Positions 29,227 to 37,943 of a stretch of 44,709 nucleotides of DNA are shown here, piece after piece. The notes below the pieces were generated by a model. The model searched no databases. It was not told where the DNA came from and worked only from the letters and a program-made list of their open reading frames with translations. The position numbers were made by a program, and so were the translations under genes. Position 1 is the stretch's first letter. Every line of letters starts with the position of its first letter. This stretch comes from Afipia sp. (lineage in GTDB: Bacteria > Pseudomonadota > Alphaproteobacteria > Rhizobiales > Xanthobacteraceae): assembly GCA_017308495.1 (NCBI GenBank), contig JAFKES010000077.1, positions 1-44,709 of the forward strand, written 5' to 3'.

Positions 29227-30423
29227 TTACCTCCGGCGCGTCCGCCCGACCAGCGACGGGCCGAAATAACCGGCGAAGCCAAGGAAAGCCGCCACCCAGG
29301 CGGCGGCGGCCACATTGAGCAGCAGGTCGCTTTGCGCGGGATGAATCACCGCACAGATGCGCACGACCGCCGCCACAATGACGGCGGCATAGATCAACTG
29401 CGTCGGCAGCGAGGCTTTCAACTCCTGCCCGGTGTGTCCGAGCGTGGCGCGCGTCATAACCGCCAGCGTCATCACCCCGGCGGCGCCCGCCATCCAGGCA
29501 TGAATCCCGGCGCTGGCGGGGATCACACCCAGCGCGCCGAGCGCGGTCAGCAGGAAGCCCACCGGCACAAAAGCATAGCCGACATGGAGAATGAGCACGA
29601 GGCGGTCGCGCAGGGTGCGGTCACCGGCCCAGCGCGCCAGGCGGGCGATGTGCAGCACGCCCGCCGCCGCGAGCACCGCGGCGGTGACACGGCCCTCGGG
29701 CTGGATCACCCACAGCGCAAGGGCGGCCGCGCTGAAGACGACGATCGCGATGTCGGTGCGCCCGAACGGTATCGGCAGTCGCCCGGGATTTTCGCGCACC
29801 AGCCAGTTTCGCGTGAAACTCGGCACGATCCGCCCGCCGATCAGCGCGATCAGGACGATAACGACCGCGATCCCGAGACGGACGCTGTCAACGGCCGCGC
29901 CCCGGACATGCGCCTCGATGTGAAAACCGAGATTGCCGGCGAACAGCAGCACGATCAGCGCCACCACCTTGACGTTGCGTCCGTTCTTTCCAGCGATGAT
30001 TTCACGCGCCGCTGCAGCTGCGGTCAGGGCGAGAAACGCGGTGTCGATCACCATCGCCGGCAGCCATCCGATGTCCGCCGACAGGGTGACAGCGATCCGC
30101 CCGGCGATCCACACCAGAACCAGCGTCAGCAGCGGCGCACCGCGCACCGGAAAGCGACCGGTCCAGTTGGGAATGGCGGTGAACAGGAACCCGGTGATCA
30201 CCGCCGGCAGATAGCCGTACAGCATTTCGTGGACGTGCCAGTCGCGCGGCGCGAAAGTCGAATGCAGTGACAATTCACCATGAAAGAGCGGAATCCACAC
30301 CAGAATCGCCAGCCCCGCGTAGAGCGAGCCCAGCAGGAAAAACGGGCGGAAGCCATAGGACAGGATCGCGGGTCCCTGATAGGTCCGCGGATTTGATGCC
30401 GATGCATTCGCTGCTCTTGCCAT
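29227..30423 (-). CDS. nnrS: NnrS-family membrane protein
   Basis: A 398-aa polytopic membrane protein with about 12 hydrophobic segments. The family hallmarks GFRPFFLLGSLYAGLAI near residue 24, RDWHVHEMLYGY (HxHE) and FTAIPNWTG are present. Further histidines lie in LHVGYAFVPVG and GIHAWMAGAAG; NnrS proteins are haem- and copper-containing and are linked to nitric oxide metabolism or tolerance. The ATG at 30423 is preceded by AGGAGAG. It sits beside the nitrate respiration block and converges with the NarR-like gene, which fits protection from NO formed during nitrate/nitrite reduction. Confidence 0.92.
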   Translation of the reverse strand: MARAANASASNPRTYQGPAILSYGFRPFFLLGSLYAGLAILVWIPLFHGELSLHSTFAPRDWHVHEMLYGYLPAVITGFLFTAIPNWTGRFPVRGAPLLTLVLVWIAGRIAVTLSADIGWLPAMVIDTAFLALTAAAAAREIIAGKNGRNVKVVALIVLLFAGNLGFHIEAHVRGAAVDSVRLGIAVVIVLIALIGGRIVPSFTRNWLVRENPGRLPIPFGRTDIAIVVFSAAALALWVIQPEGRVTAAVLAAAGVLHIARLARWAGDRTLRDRLVLILHVGYAFVPVGFLLTALGALGVIPASAGIHAWMAGAAGVMTLAVMTRATLGHTGQELKASLPTQLIYAAVIVAAVVRICAVIHPAQSDLLLNVAAAAWVAAFLGFAGYFGPSLVGRTRRR

Positions 30424-30661
30424 GCCTTCTCTCCTTCAGCACCCGCGCACGGGCGACCGCGACAACGCTCGCCGCCTCTCGCGACGGCAACCGCGGTCAC
30501 GCCGTCCAAAATTTCATCAAAAACTGGATTTCGGATCAATGAGCCGACCGGCCGATCGCCACTGACCGAACTGGACCGACCGGGGCCTGACGTCGTTGTC
30601 GGCCTCGCACTCGCAGGGATCATCACACCCCGCACCATGCGCGGTTACGATACGCCGGCAC

Positions 30662-30675
30662 GTGATTCAGATCAA
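30662..30675. promoter_or_regulatory. FNR/FixK-like box upstream of nnrS
   Basis: GTGATTCAGATCAA matches TTGAT-N4-ATCAA at 9 of 10 positions. It is centred about 245 bp upstream of the nnrS ATG, rather far, so nnrS would have a long leader or this site may be unused. NnrR regulators control nnrS genes elsewhere. Confidence 0.35.
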
Positions 30676-30831
30676 ATCCACGCGCGCGATGAACAGCGCG
30701 CCTGCGGCAAGGCAGGCCGACGCTTACGACACAGGGCCGTCATTGCGACTACCCCCGCAGAAAGTTGTCGGCGGCGAGGAAGATGCTGCGCTTTCAATGA
30801 CATGCAGCCCAACACGGATGGCTGTGCGGGT

Positions 30832-30859
30832 TTGTTTCCCGCGCCGGGCCGTCTATACT
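30832..30859 (+). promoter_or_regulatory. Sigma70-like promoter for the rhamnose operon
   Basis: TTGTTT (30832-30837), a 16-bp spacer and TATACT (30854-30859) lie about 95 bp upstream of the rfbB start on the same strand. This is a reasonable housekeeping promoter by consensus; there is no experimental support. Confidence 0.45.
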
Positions 30860-30954
30860 GACTTACGCGATACGGGCAGACCCATGCGATTCCATATCCA
30901 GCCGGCGACAGCGCCACCTCCGGCCTGGTCAAACGTCACGAGATTCCCGAGTTG

Positions 30955-32043
30955 ATGTCCGCAGCCCCCACCACGTCCCCATCTCCCATTCTTGTCACCG
31001 GCGGCGCGGGATTCATCGGCTCCAACTTCATTCGCGCCTGGCTTGCGCAGGAGACTTCTCCTGTCGTCAATCTCGACAAGCTGACCTATGCGGGCAACCT
31101 CGACAATCTCGGCGACCTGCCACCAACGCGACTTGAATTCGTCCACGGCGATATCGGCGACGTCAGGCTGGTGAAATCCCTGCTGGCCCGGGTTCGTCCC
31201 CGCGCGATCGTCAATTTCGCGGCCGAGACACATGTGGACAGGTCGATTCACGGCCCCGACGATTTCATCGCGACCAATGTGGTCGGCACCTTTCGCCTGC
31301 TGGAATGCGCGCGGGACTACTGGCAGCGTCTCGACGCGGCGGAAAAGCCCGCTTTCCGCATCCTCCATGTCTCAACCGACGAGGTCTATGGCACGCTGTC
31401 AGCGCAGGATGCCGCCTTCAACGAGGCGAACGCCTTCAGGCCGAACAGCCCCTACGCCGCATCAAAAGCCGCATCCGATCATCTCATGCGCGCCTGGCAT
31501 CACACCTATGGACTTCCGATCCTGACGACGAACTGCTCCAACAATTACGGGCCTTACCAGTTTCCCGAAAAGCTGATCCCGCTGATGATCCACAATGCCC
31601 TCGCCGGCACGGCCCTGCCGGTCTATGGCGACGGACTGCAAGTCCGCGACTGGCTCCATGTCGAAGACCATTGCGAAGCCATCCGCGTCGTCCTGCGCGG
31701 CGGGCGGCCGGCCGAGACTTACAACATCGGCGGCAACAGCGAGAAAGCGAATATCGACGTGGTCCATGCCATTTGCGATGCGCTGGATGGCGAGCACCCC
31801 CGGGGTGACGGCCGTTCCTATCGCAGCCAGATCGCGTTCGTGAAGGACCGCCCCGGACACGACCGCCGCTACGCCATCGATGCCGCGAAGATGCGAACTG
31901 AACTGGGCTGGTCGCCGAAGGAAACCTTCGAGAGCGGACTGCTCAAGACAATCCGCTGGTATCTCGCCAACCAGCCGTGGACCGAGCGGGTGATTTCAGG
32001 CGCCTATCGCGACTGGATCCATACCAACTATTCGGCGCGGTGA
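30955..32043 (+). CDS. rfbB: dTDP-glucose 4,6-dehydratase
   Basis: The second enzyme of dTDP-L-rhamnose synthesis, converting dTDP-glucose to dTDP-4-keto-6-deoxyglucose. It has 362 aa. The NAD-binding GGAGFIGSNF lies near residue 16, the catalytic STDEVYG triad region near 140, and the YAASK (YxxxK) motif follows. TTCSNNYGPYQFPEKLIPL-like sequence is present. I use the ATG at 30955; the TTG just before it is a less likely start. It is first in the rfbB-D-A-C operon and overlaps rfbD by 4 nt. Confidence 0.95.
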   Translation: MSAAPTTSPSPILVTGGAGFIGSNFIRAWLAQETSPVVNLDKLTYAGNLDNLGDLPPTRLEFVHGDIGDVRLVKSLLARVRPRAIVNFAAETHVDRSIHGPDDFIATNVVGTFRLLECARDYWQRLDAAEKPAFRILHVSTDEVYGTLSAQDAAFNEANAFRPNSPYAASKAASDHLMRAWHHTYGLPILTTNCSNNYGPYQFPEKLIPLMIHNALAGTALPVYGDGLQVRDWLHVEDHCEAIRVVLRGGRPAETYNIGGNSEKANIDVVHAICDALDGEHPRGDGRSYRSQIAFVKDRPGHDRRYAIDAAKMRTELGWSPKETFESGLLKTIRWYLANQPWTERVISGAYRDWIHTNYSAR

Positions 32044-32963
32044 CGGCCTTGCGCATTGTACTTCTCGGCAAGAACGGGCAAGTCGGCGCCGCGCTGCAGC
32101 CGCGGCTGGCGAGCCTCGGCAATCTCTCAGCTCATGACCGTACGACATGCGATCTCGGCGACATCGACCAACTGCGCGCCGTCATCCGCGCCGCGCGCCC
32201 CGGTCTGATCGTCAATGCCGCCGCCTACACGGCGGTGGATAAAGCCGAAACCGAACGCGATCTCTGTCACCGTATCAATGCAGTCGCGCCCGGCATTCTC
32301 GCCGAGGAAGCCAAAGCCGCGGGCGCGTGGCTCATTCACTATTCGACCGACTACGTCTTCGACGGCACCAAGCCGTCACCTTATACCGAAGACGACGCAA
32401 CCGCGCCGCTCAACGCCTATGGCCGCGCTAAACTCTCAGGTGAGCAGGCCATCATCTCGGCGACACCGGACCACACCATCCTGCGCGTGAGCTGGGTCTA
32501 CGGCGCGCCCGGCACCAACTTCGCCACGACGATCCTTCGCCTCGCCGGCGAACGCGAAGAACTGCGGATCGTCGCCGATCAATGCGGCGCGCCCACCTCG
32601 GCCGACCTGATCGCGGACATGACCACGGACCTGGCGCGGCGCTTCATCCTGTCCGGGGCTGAACATCGAAATGCCGCACGGGGCCGCTTCCACCTCGCGC
32701 CCTCGGGTCATACGTCGTGGCATCGCTACGCAATCGAACTCGTGCGCGAAGCGCGACGTCAGAACTGGCCGTTGACGCTCTCCGAAGAGGATATCGTTGC
32801 GATCACGACGGAACAATATCCGACGCCCGCGGCGCGGCCGAGGAATTCAGTGCTCGACACCGCCAAACTGCGCCGCCTGCTTGGTTTCGATCCACCCCCA
32901 TGGCAGGCTTCGCTCAAGGACTTCATCAGCCGGCTGTACCCGCTTCAACGGAAAGGACATTGA
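32040..32963 (+). CDS. rfbD: dTDP-4-dehydrorhamnose reductase
   Basis: The last enzyme of the pathway, reducing dTDP-4-keto-L-rhamnose to dTDP-L-rhamnose. It has 307 aa. The N-terminus RIVLLGKNGQVGAAL holds the GxxGxxG dinucleotide site, NAAAYTAVDKAE is the conserved substrate block, and the SDR catalytic residues appear in HYSTDYVFDG and YGRAKLSGE. I choose the GTG at 32040, overlapping the rfbB stop as GTGA; a TTG at 32049 is the alternative. The extra 21 codons upstream lie inside rfbB and are not needed. Confidence 0.94.
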   Translation: MTALRIVLLGKNGQVGAALQPRLASLGNLSAHDRTTCDLGDIDQLRAVIRAARPGLIVNAAAYTAVDKAETERDLCHRINAVAPGILAEEAKAAGAWLIHYSTDYVFDGTKPSPYTEDDATAPLNAYGRAKLSGEQAIISATPDHTILRVSWVYGAPGTNFATTILRLAGEREELRIVADQCGAPTSADLIADMTTDLARRFILSGAEHRNAARGRFHLAPSGHTSWHRYAIELVREARRQNWPLTLSEEDIVAITTEQYPTPAARPRNSVLDTAKLRRLLGFDPPPWQASLKDFISRLYPLQRKGH

Positions 32964-32972
32964 GATATTGAA

Positions 32973-33869
32973 ATGAGCTCCCAGCGCAAGAGAAAGGGCA
33001 TCGTCCTGGCCGGCGGTTCCGGCACACGCCTGCATCCCGCGACGATCGCGATCAGCAAGCAACTTCTGCCCGTGTTCGACAAGCCGATGATCTATTATCC
33101 GCTGACGGTCCTGATGCTGGCCGGCATACGCGACGTCCTGATCATCTCGACGCCGCAGGATACGCCGCGTTTCGCCCAGCTTCTCGGCGACGGATCGAAA
33201 TGGGGCATGCGCATCGATTACGCCGTGCAGGAACAGCCCGACGGGCTGGCGCAAGCGCTGATCATCGCCGCGCCCTTCATTGGCGATGACGATATCGCAC
33301 TCGTTCTGGGCGACAATATTTTTTACGGACACGGACTGCCGGAACTGCTCGCCTCAGCGGCCAGCCGCCGCGCCGGCGCTACCGTGTTCGCCTATCGCGT
33401 TCACGATCCCGAACGCTATGGCGTAGTCGAGTTCGACCCGCAGCGTCGTGCCTTGTCGATCGAGGAGAAACCGCTCGCCCCCAAATCTCCCTTCGCCGTC
33501 ACCGGCCTCTACTTCTACGACAATCACGCCATCGATCACGCGCGCTCGCTCGCGCCGTCCGCACGCGGTGAACTCGAAATCACGGATGTCAACAGATGCT
33601 ATCTCGATGCTGGATTGTTGAGCGTCGAAGTGCTCGGCCGCGGGTTCGCCTGGTTCGACACCGGCACGCATGAATCGCTGCTGGAAGCCAGTCAGTTCGT
33701 CGCCACGCTGGAGCATCGCCAGGGCATGAAAGTGGCGTGCCCGGAGGAAATCGCCTTCAACCAGAAATGGATCGGCGCGGCAGACCTCGACGCCCTTGCG
33801 ACGGCACTCGGCAAGACCGGCTATGGCCGGTATTTGCAAGCCCTGTTGCACGAAGGGACGCCGCCTTGA
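32973..33869 (+). CDS. rfbA: Glucose-1-phosphate thymidylyltransferase
   Basis: The first, feedback-regulated enzyme of the pathway, making dTDP-glucose from glucose-1-phosphate and dTTP. It has 298 aa. The nucleotide-binding [11 protein letters not shown] lies near residue 14, [17 protein letters not shown] follows, the metal-site aspartate is in [10 protein letters not shown], and ERYGVVEF and EEKP are also present. It starts 9 bp after rfbD and ends overlapping rfbC (TTGA). Confidence 0.96.
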   Translation: MSSQRKRKGIVLAGGSGTRLHPATIAISKQLLPVFDKPMIYYPLTVLMLAGIRDVLIISTPQDTPRFAQLLGDGSKWGMRIDYAVQEQPDGLAQALIIAAPFIGDDDIALVLGDNIFYGHGLPELLASAASRRAGATVFAYRVHDPERYGVVEFDPQRRALSIEEKPLAPKSPFAVTGLYFYDNHAIDHARSLAPSARGELEITDVNRCYLDAGLLSVEVLGRGFAWFDTGTHESLLEASQFVATLEHRQGMKVACPEEIAFNQKWIGAADLDALATALGKTGYGRYLQALLHEGTPP

Positions 33870-34411
33870 ACGTCACCGCAACTGCACTTGACGGCGTCTT
33901 GGCGATCGAACCGCGGGTTTTCACCGATGCGCGCGGATATTTCGTCGAGAGCTTCAACCAGCGACAATTCCGCGATCTTGTCGCGCCCGGCGTAAGCTTC
34001 GTGCAGGACAACCAGTCCTTTTCCTGCAAGGGCGTGGTGCGCGGCCTGCATTATCAGGTGCAGCCCAAGGCTCAGGGCAAGCTGGTGCGCGCGGTAGCCG
34101 GCGAGATCTTCGATGTCGCCATCGACATCCGCCAGGGCTCACCCCGGTTCGGACAATGGGTCGGCATCCGGTTGAGCGCCGACAACAACAGGCAACTGTG
34201 GATACCGGAAGGCTTCGCCCACGGCTTCCAGGTTCTGAGCGAGACCGCCACGGTTCTCTACAAGACCACGGACTACTGGTCGGCAGCGCACGAGCGCGCC
34301 ATCCGCTGGGACGATCCGGCCCTTGCGATCGACTGGCCCCTGAAGACCGAACCGATCATCTCCGACAAGGACAGGAACGCTCCATTGCTGGCCGACATCA
34401 CTCCCGGATAA
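33866..34411 (+). CDS. rfbC: dTDP-4-dehydrorhamnose 3,5-epimerase
   Basis: The third enzyme, epimerising C3 and C5 of dTDP-4-keto-6-deoxyglucose. It has 181 aa from a TTG start at 33866 that overlaps the rfbA stop as TTGA, giving exactly the usual family length; no ATG is available nearby. The cupin core has VVRGLHYQ (catalytic His) and [14 protein letters not shown], with YKTTDYW carrying the catalytic tyrosine. It is the last gene of the rhamnose operon and converges with the carbonic anhydrase gene. Confidence 0.95.
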   Translation: MNVTATALDGVLAIEPRVFTDARGYFVESFNQRQFRDLVAPGVSFVQDNQSFSCKGVVRGLHYQVQPKAQGKLVRAVAGEIFDVAIDIRQGSPRFGQWVGIRLSADNNRQLWIPEGFAHGFQVLSETATVLYKTTDYWSAAHERAIRWDDPALAIDWPLKTEPIISDKDRNAPLLADITPG

Positions 34412-34462
34412 GCCAACAGTTCATCGCTGCCGCACCGTCCCGCGCGTGACACGGGGCCGGGA

Positions 34463-35164
34463 TCAACTCAGCCACGCGATCTTTCCGGTCGTGACATCAT
34501 GCATCGCCGCAGCGACGATGAGCTGCTTGGTGGCGACAAGATCGGCGATGATCCGCGAATGTTTCAGCAGGCCGCGCGCCGTCAGCCGCGCGTTGGCTTC
34601 GGCCACCTTCTGCACCAGCGCAGCATTGTGGGAATCGCGATGGCCGTCCACGGGCGCCAGTGTCTTCAACGCCGGCTTGAAATTGGCGAGCAACGCCGTG
34701 ATGTTGCCCATTTTGACACCATCCACCGCGCTTTTGATCGCCCCGCAATTGCTGTGGCCGAGCACGACAATGGCGCGCGCGCCGGCGACCTTGGTGGCAT
34801 ATTCGAGACTGCCGAGAATGTCGGTGTCGGCGATGTTACCGGCCACGCGGGCGCAGAAGACATCGCCGATCCTCTGGTCGAGCACCAATTCGGGCGGCAC
34901 GCGGGAATCGATACAGCCGAGAATAGCCGCAAACGGCGACTGGCCGGACGCCGTGCTCTTGACCTGGGCCATGAGATCGCAATTGACCGACTTGCCCGCT
35001 GTGAACCGCTCGTTGCCCTGCTTCAGCAGCGCAAGGGCCTGCTCGGGCGTCGTCGACTTCTGCCGTGCTGGAGTGAAAATTTCACAGGCCGTCTGGGCGC
35101 GAACCGATGTCGCCGCGAGCGATCCTGCGGCAACGCAACCGCAAAACAACCGACGTGTGAGCAT
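34463..35164 (-). CDS. Exported beta-class carbonic anhydrase
   Basis: A 233-aa protein that interconverts CO2 and bicarbonate. It has zinc ligands in LGCIDSRVP (Cys84, Asp86) and LGHSNCGA (His137, Cys140), and the RVAGN motif near residue 107. The N-terminus MLTRRLFCGCVAAGSLAATS ends in VRAQ and looks like a signal peptide with a twin-arginine-like TRRLF; export to the periplasm is expected. I start at the ATG at 35164, which has AGGAGG at good spacing; an in-frame ATG at 35170 is also possible. It stands alone, convergent with rfbC. Most bacterial beta-CAs are cytosolic, so the export signal is notable. Confidence 0.9.
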   Translation of the reverse strand: MLTRRLFCGCVAAGSLAATSVRAQTACEIFTPARQKSTTPEQALALLKQGNERFTAGKSVNCDLMAQVKSTASGQSPFAAILGCIDSRVPPELVLDQRIGDVFCARVAGNIADTDILGSLEYATKVAGARAIVVLGHSNCGAIKSAVDGVKMGNITALLANFKPALKTLAPVDGHRDSHNAALVQKVAEANARLTARGLLKHSRIIADLVATKQLIVAAAMHDVTTGKIAWLS

Positions 35165-35450
35165 AGACATCTCCCTCCTCGGCAATAGCTTGGCCGCAGC
35201 CTAGGCGGAGCACGGGCGCTCCACAAGTACATCATTCCAGGTCACGAAAATGCGATAACGGACACGACTTGGCTTCCGGCGCGGCTCGATCAGAGACACG
35301 CCACGGCCGCGATATCATAAAGATGGAATTGATTGGCCGGTCATTTCGATAGAGCGTGGCAAGCCTCCGGCGAATGCCGTCCTCAGGCGATCCGGCAGGC
35401 CGTTGATCGCGAAGCTGAATTTGTTACAACGGTGCGGAAAGTGGGCGGAC

Positions 35451-36686
35451 ATGTACGACGACAAGGCGTTTATCGAGCTCGATGGCCGGGACGCCGCGCT
35501 CTGGTATCTGCGCGCCGAATGCCATGCGGCGATGCCGCCGTTCATTCGGATATGGAAAAACGATCCTGCATCCCTGCCGATCTTCATTCCTGCGACGCCG
35601 TCGGCGGAATTCCGTATCAGACTCAAATCGCGTGGCGCACGTCTATTCTGCCTGCGCGAGGAGGTCCAGCCGGCCGCATGGCGGCCCTGGCGCTTTTTCG
35701 ACCAACCGAAACTGACAAGACTGCGACGCTTTCATCGATATATCCGATACGACGATGACGAACTGAACATTCAGCCACTACCGCGCGCGGCGGATGGCGG
35801 GCTCGATGTGGCGCGCGCGATGAGAACGCTCGCGGAATGGGGTATCGGTGCCGCGACGCCCACGCTCCAGGAAACGCTACGCTACGAATTCGCGCGACCC
35901 GACGATGCGGGCGCGCCGCCGTTGGCACGACCCGTGACGATCGCGATCGTCATCCATCTTCATTACGACGAGGTGTGGCCGGATTTCGCGCGCAGGCTGT
36001 CCCGCCTCTCCGTCCCGTTCGATCTGATCGTCACGACCAACGGTGCACGGCCGGAACGGGATGCCCGCATCCATGCCGACTTTCCCGAAGCGAAAATCGT
36101 GATCTACAAAAACCGTGGCCGAGACGTCGGCCCCTTTGTGCAATTGCTGCGCGACGGCCATCTCGAGCGATATGAACTCATCTGCAAGGTGCACGGCAAG
36201 CGCTCCCTCGCGCTCGGACTGCGTGCGATTTTTGGCGAGGTCTGGCGACTATCGGTGCTCAACGATCTGCTCGGGTCGGATGCCGCGGTCAAAGCGATCG
36301 TTAATCGGTTCCTGGTCGAGCCCGATCTCGGCCTCGTCGGGCCTGCGCACTTTCGCCTTCCCAATGCTTTCCGCCAGTCCTATGACGACACGTGGGGACG
36401 CAACAACGAAGCGGCCACAAAGACACTGGCCGCAAAACTCGGCTGTCCAGACGAACGGTTTCAGCTCGATTTCTTTGCGGGCACGATGTTCTGGATCCGC
36501 AAACAACTTCTCGATCTCCTAAATCCCCTCGATCTTACGCTTGACAGCTTTCCGGACGAGGCGGGACAGCCGGACGGCACCCTGCAGCATGCATTGGAGC
36601 GCTTGTTCGGAGCGCTGCCGTCGCTCGCCACGCCGGCCATGAAGACTGACGGCGTCACCTGGAAAAGATCGCCCGGGGAAAATTGA
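35451..36686 (+). CDS. RgpF-family rhamnan synthesis protein
   Basis: A 411-aa protein whose C-terminal two thirds (about residue 160 onward) match the rhamnan synthesis F family: IAIVIHLHYDEVWPDF, IYKNRGRDVGPFVQLL, ICKVHGKRS, and FFAGTMFWIRKQLLDLL. Family members take part in rhamnose-containing cell-surface polysaccharide assembly and look like glycosyltransferases. The N-terminal 150 residues are not recognised. I start at the ATG at 35451; a TTG at 35403 would add 16 residues. It lies downstream of the dTDP-rhamnose operon, consistent with use of that donor, and is convergent with the next gene (12-bp gap). Confidence 0.82.
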   Translation: MYDDKAFIELDGRDAALWYLRAECHAAMPPFIRIWKNDPASLPIFIPATPSAEFRIRLKSRGARLFCLREEVQPAAWRPWRFFDQPKLTRLRRFHRYIRYDDDELNIQPLPRAADGGLDVARAMRTLAEWGIGAATPTLQETLRYEFARPDDAGAPPLARPVTIAIVIHLHYDEVWPDFARRLSRLSVPFDLIVTTNGARPERDARIHADFPEAKIVIYKNRGRDVGPFVQLLRDGHLERYELICKVHGKRSLALGLRAIFGEVWRLSVLNDLLGSDAAVKAIVNRFLVEPDLGLVGPAHFRLPNAFRQSYDDTWGRNNEAATKTLAAKLGCPDERFQLDFFAGTMFWIRKQLLDLLNPLDLTLDSFPDEAGQPDGTLQHALERLFGALPSLATPAMKTDGVTWKRSPGEN

Positions 36687-36698
36687 GCCTCTTGCGGA

Positions 36699-37742
36699 TC
36701 AGGTGATGAAAATCCTGTCCAATTCATGCGACAGACATTCGAAACGTCGCTGGTCAAGCAGGTCTGCCGTATGGATTTGGCTGTCGATGCGCGCGAGCCA
36801 GCCTGCATGATCCTGAATGCAGCCCTCCAGCGTCGTCAAGAGGTCACCGGCATCCTTGGCGCTTAGTTCGGGAATATAGAGTTCCGAGCAAGTGTAGGGC
36901 GGGGAGCTGGTGCACACGGGGATGAGGCCGCTTGACAGATAGTCGAGGAGCTTGATGTCAGACTTGGCATCGAAGAATGTCTGGTTCTGCGGGTTCAAGC
37001 CGGACGGCAACGGCGCGAGCGCGATCGCGCCGCCGAACAGACGCAATGCCTCGCGATACGAATTGAAATCGATGCGCTGGATATGCCTGACGCGTTTGAA
37101 AGGCGCGACGTGCATCGGCTCGAACCGGCCGATCAGCACCATCTCGTAGTCGTTGCGATTCACGATATCGGCAAGACCCTCCATGAAATCGGGCGCGCTA
37201 CGCAGCACGAAAGGATGGTCGCCCGATGTCCAGACCACCTGCTTCCGCACGCGAGGCCGGGGTGATCGCACGCAACCGATGTGGCCGTTCTTGAGAGTGA
37301 TGATGGGCTTCTCGGCCGCAACTTGTTTAAGCAAGTGCGAGCGCAAGATCTCCGTCGATGTCGTGACGATCCGTGCCTGGTCGAGACACCATTGAATCCG
37401 CCGCATGTTACGCGGGCGAGCTTTGACGAAGTCGGGCGGTGCGAGGAGAAGATCGTCGATGTCGTAGATGATCGGCGCTTGCGTCTGTTTCCGGAGGAAT
37501 CGGAACTGCGCCGTGGAAACGTTGCGATGACACCAGATGTGAGTGAAGGAAAAATCCTTGTGCCAGCCCATCAGGGTCATGTCGCGGTCGGCAAACTGGA
37601 AGCCAGATATAATGCCGCGTGCAAGCAGGACCGCAAGGAACGGGCGGATACGAATCTCCCCGATCTCTTTGTCCGACGACAGCGCAAGAATAAACGGGTT
37701 GGAATCCCGTACGTATTTATACCTATAAGAGGCAAACATCAT
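36699..37742 (-). CDS. Glycosyltransferase, GT-B fold, GT4-like
   Basis: A 347-aa cytoplasmic or peripheral protein. The acceptor half contains IIYDIDDLLLAPPDFVKARP, and the C-terminal donor half contains VVWTSGDHPFV, MVLIGRF and SDIKLLDYLSSGLIPVCTSSPP, typical of family 4 glycosyltransferases. DID-D near residue 95 matches bacterial polysaccharide GTs. The ATG at 37742 has only a weak ribosome site. The upstream flank is AT-richer than the surroundings. It faces the RgpF-like gene and diverges from the ABC exporter. The sugar specificity is unknown. Confidence 0.75.
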   Translation of the reverse strand: MMFASYRYKYVRDSNPFILALSSDKEIGEIRIRPFLAVLLARGIISGFQFADRDMTLMGWHKDFSFTHIWCHRNVSTAQFRFLRKQTQAPIIYDIDDLLLAPPDFVKARPRNMRRIQWCLDQARIVTTSTEILRSHLLKQVAAEKPIITLKNGHIGCVRSPRPRVRKQVVWTSGDHPFVLRSAPDFMEGLADIVNRNDYEMVLIGRFEPMHVAPFKRVRHIQRIDFNSYREALRLFGGAIALAPLPSGLNPQNQTFFDAKSDIKLLDYLSSGLIPVCTSSPPYTCSELYIPELSAKDAGDLLTTLEGCIQDHAGWLARIDSQIHTADLLDQRRFECLSHELDRIFIT

Positions 37743-37871
37743 GTTCCCGTCAGAGATATCCTTCGTATCATATCCAACTCGCGGGCAACACTGTAATTAA
37801 AACCGCGCTTGCATTCTTTTCCGGCAATGGCGACTCGCGGACCTGAAAAGCGCCATGTGACAAGGACCTCT

Positions 37872-37888
37872 CAAGTTTCAACTTGAAA
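37872..37888. promoter_or_regulatory. Overlapping dyads upstream of the ABC exporter
   Basis: CAAGTTTCAACTTG (37872-37885) and TTTCAACTTGAAA (37876-37888) are perfect interleaved palindromes, 56-72 bp before the exporter ATG, in the AT-richer divergent intergenic region. They could be a regulator operator. No regulator is encoded nearby. Confidence 0.3.
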
Positions 37889-37943
37889 ATCCACGCCATG
37901 GCGGGCAATCAGGCGACCAACTCCTCATTTATCTGGAACCATT

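Larger units (their letters stand above)
30424..30954. other. 531-bp non-coding stretch between nnrS and rfbB
   Basis: I see no credible gene here; the short open frames are Arg-rich with poor codon usage and no ribosome sites. It holds the divergent promoters of nnrS and the rhamnose operon, including an FNR-like box (30662-30675) and a sigma70-like promoter (30832-30859). Both are listed separately. Confidence 0.6.

Noticed and set aside
30596-30955. 119-aa frame in the nnrS-rfbB gap
   Set aside because: No ribosome site, biased composition, runs into rfbB; better seen as promoter DNA.
35165-35450. Small gene or RNA between the carbonic anhydrase and RgpF-like genes
   Set aside because: No open frame with a ribosome site and no convincing stem-loop; probably divergent promoters.
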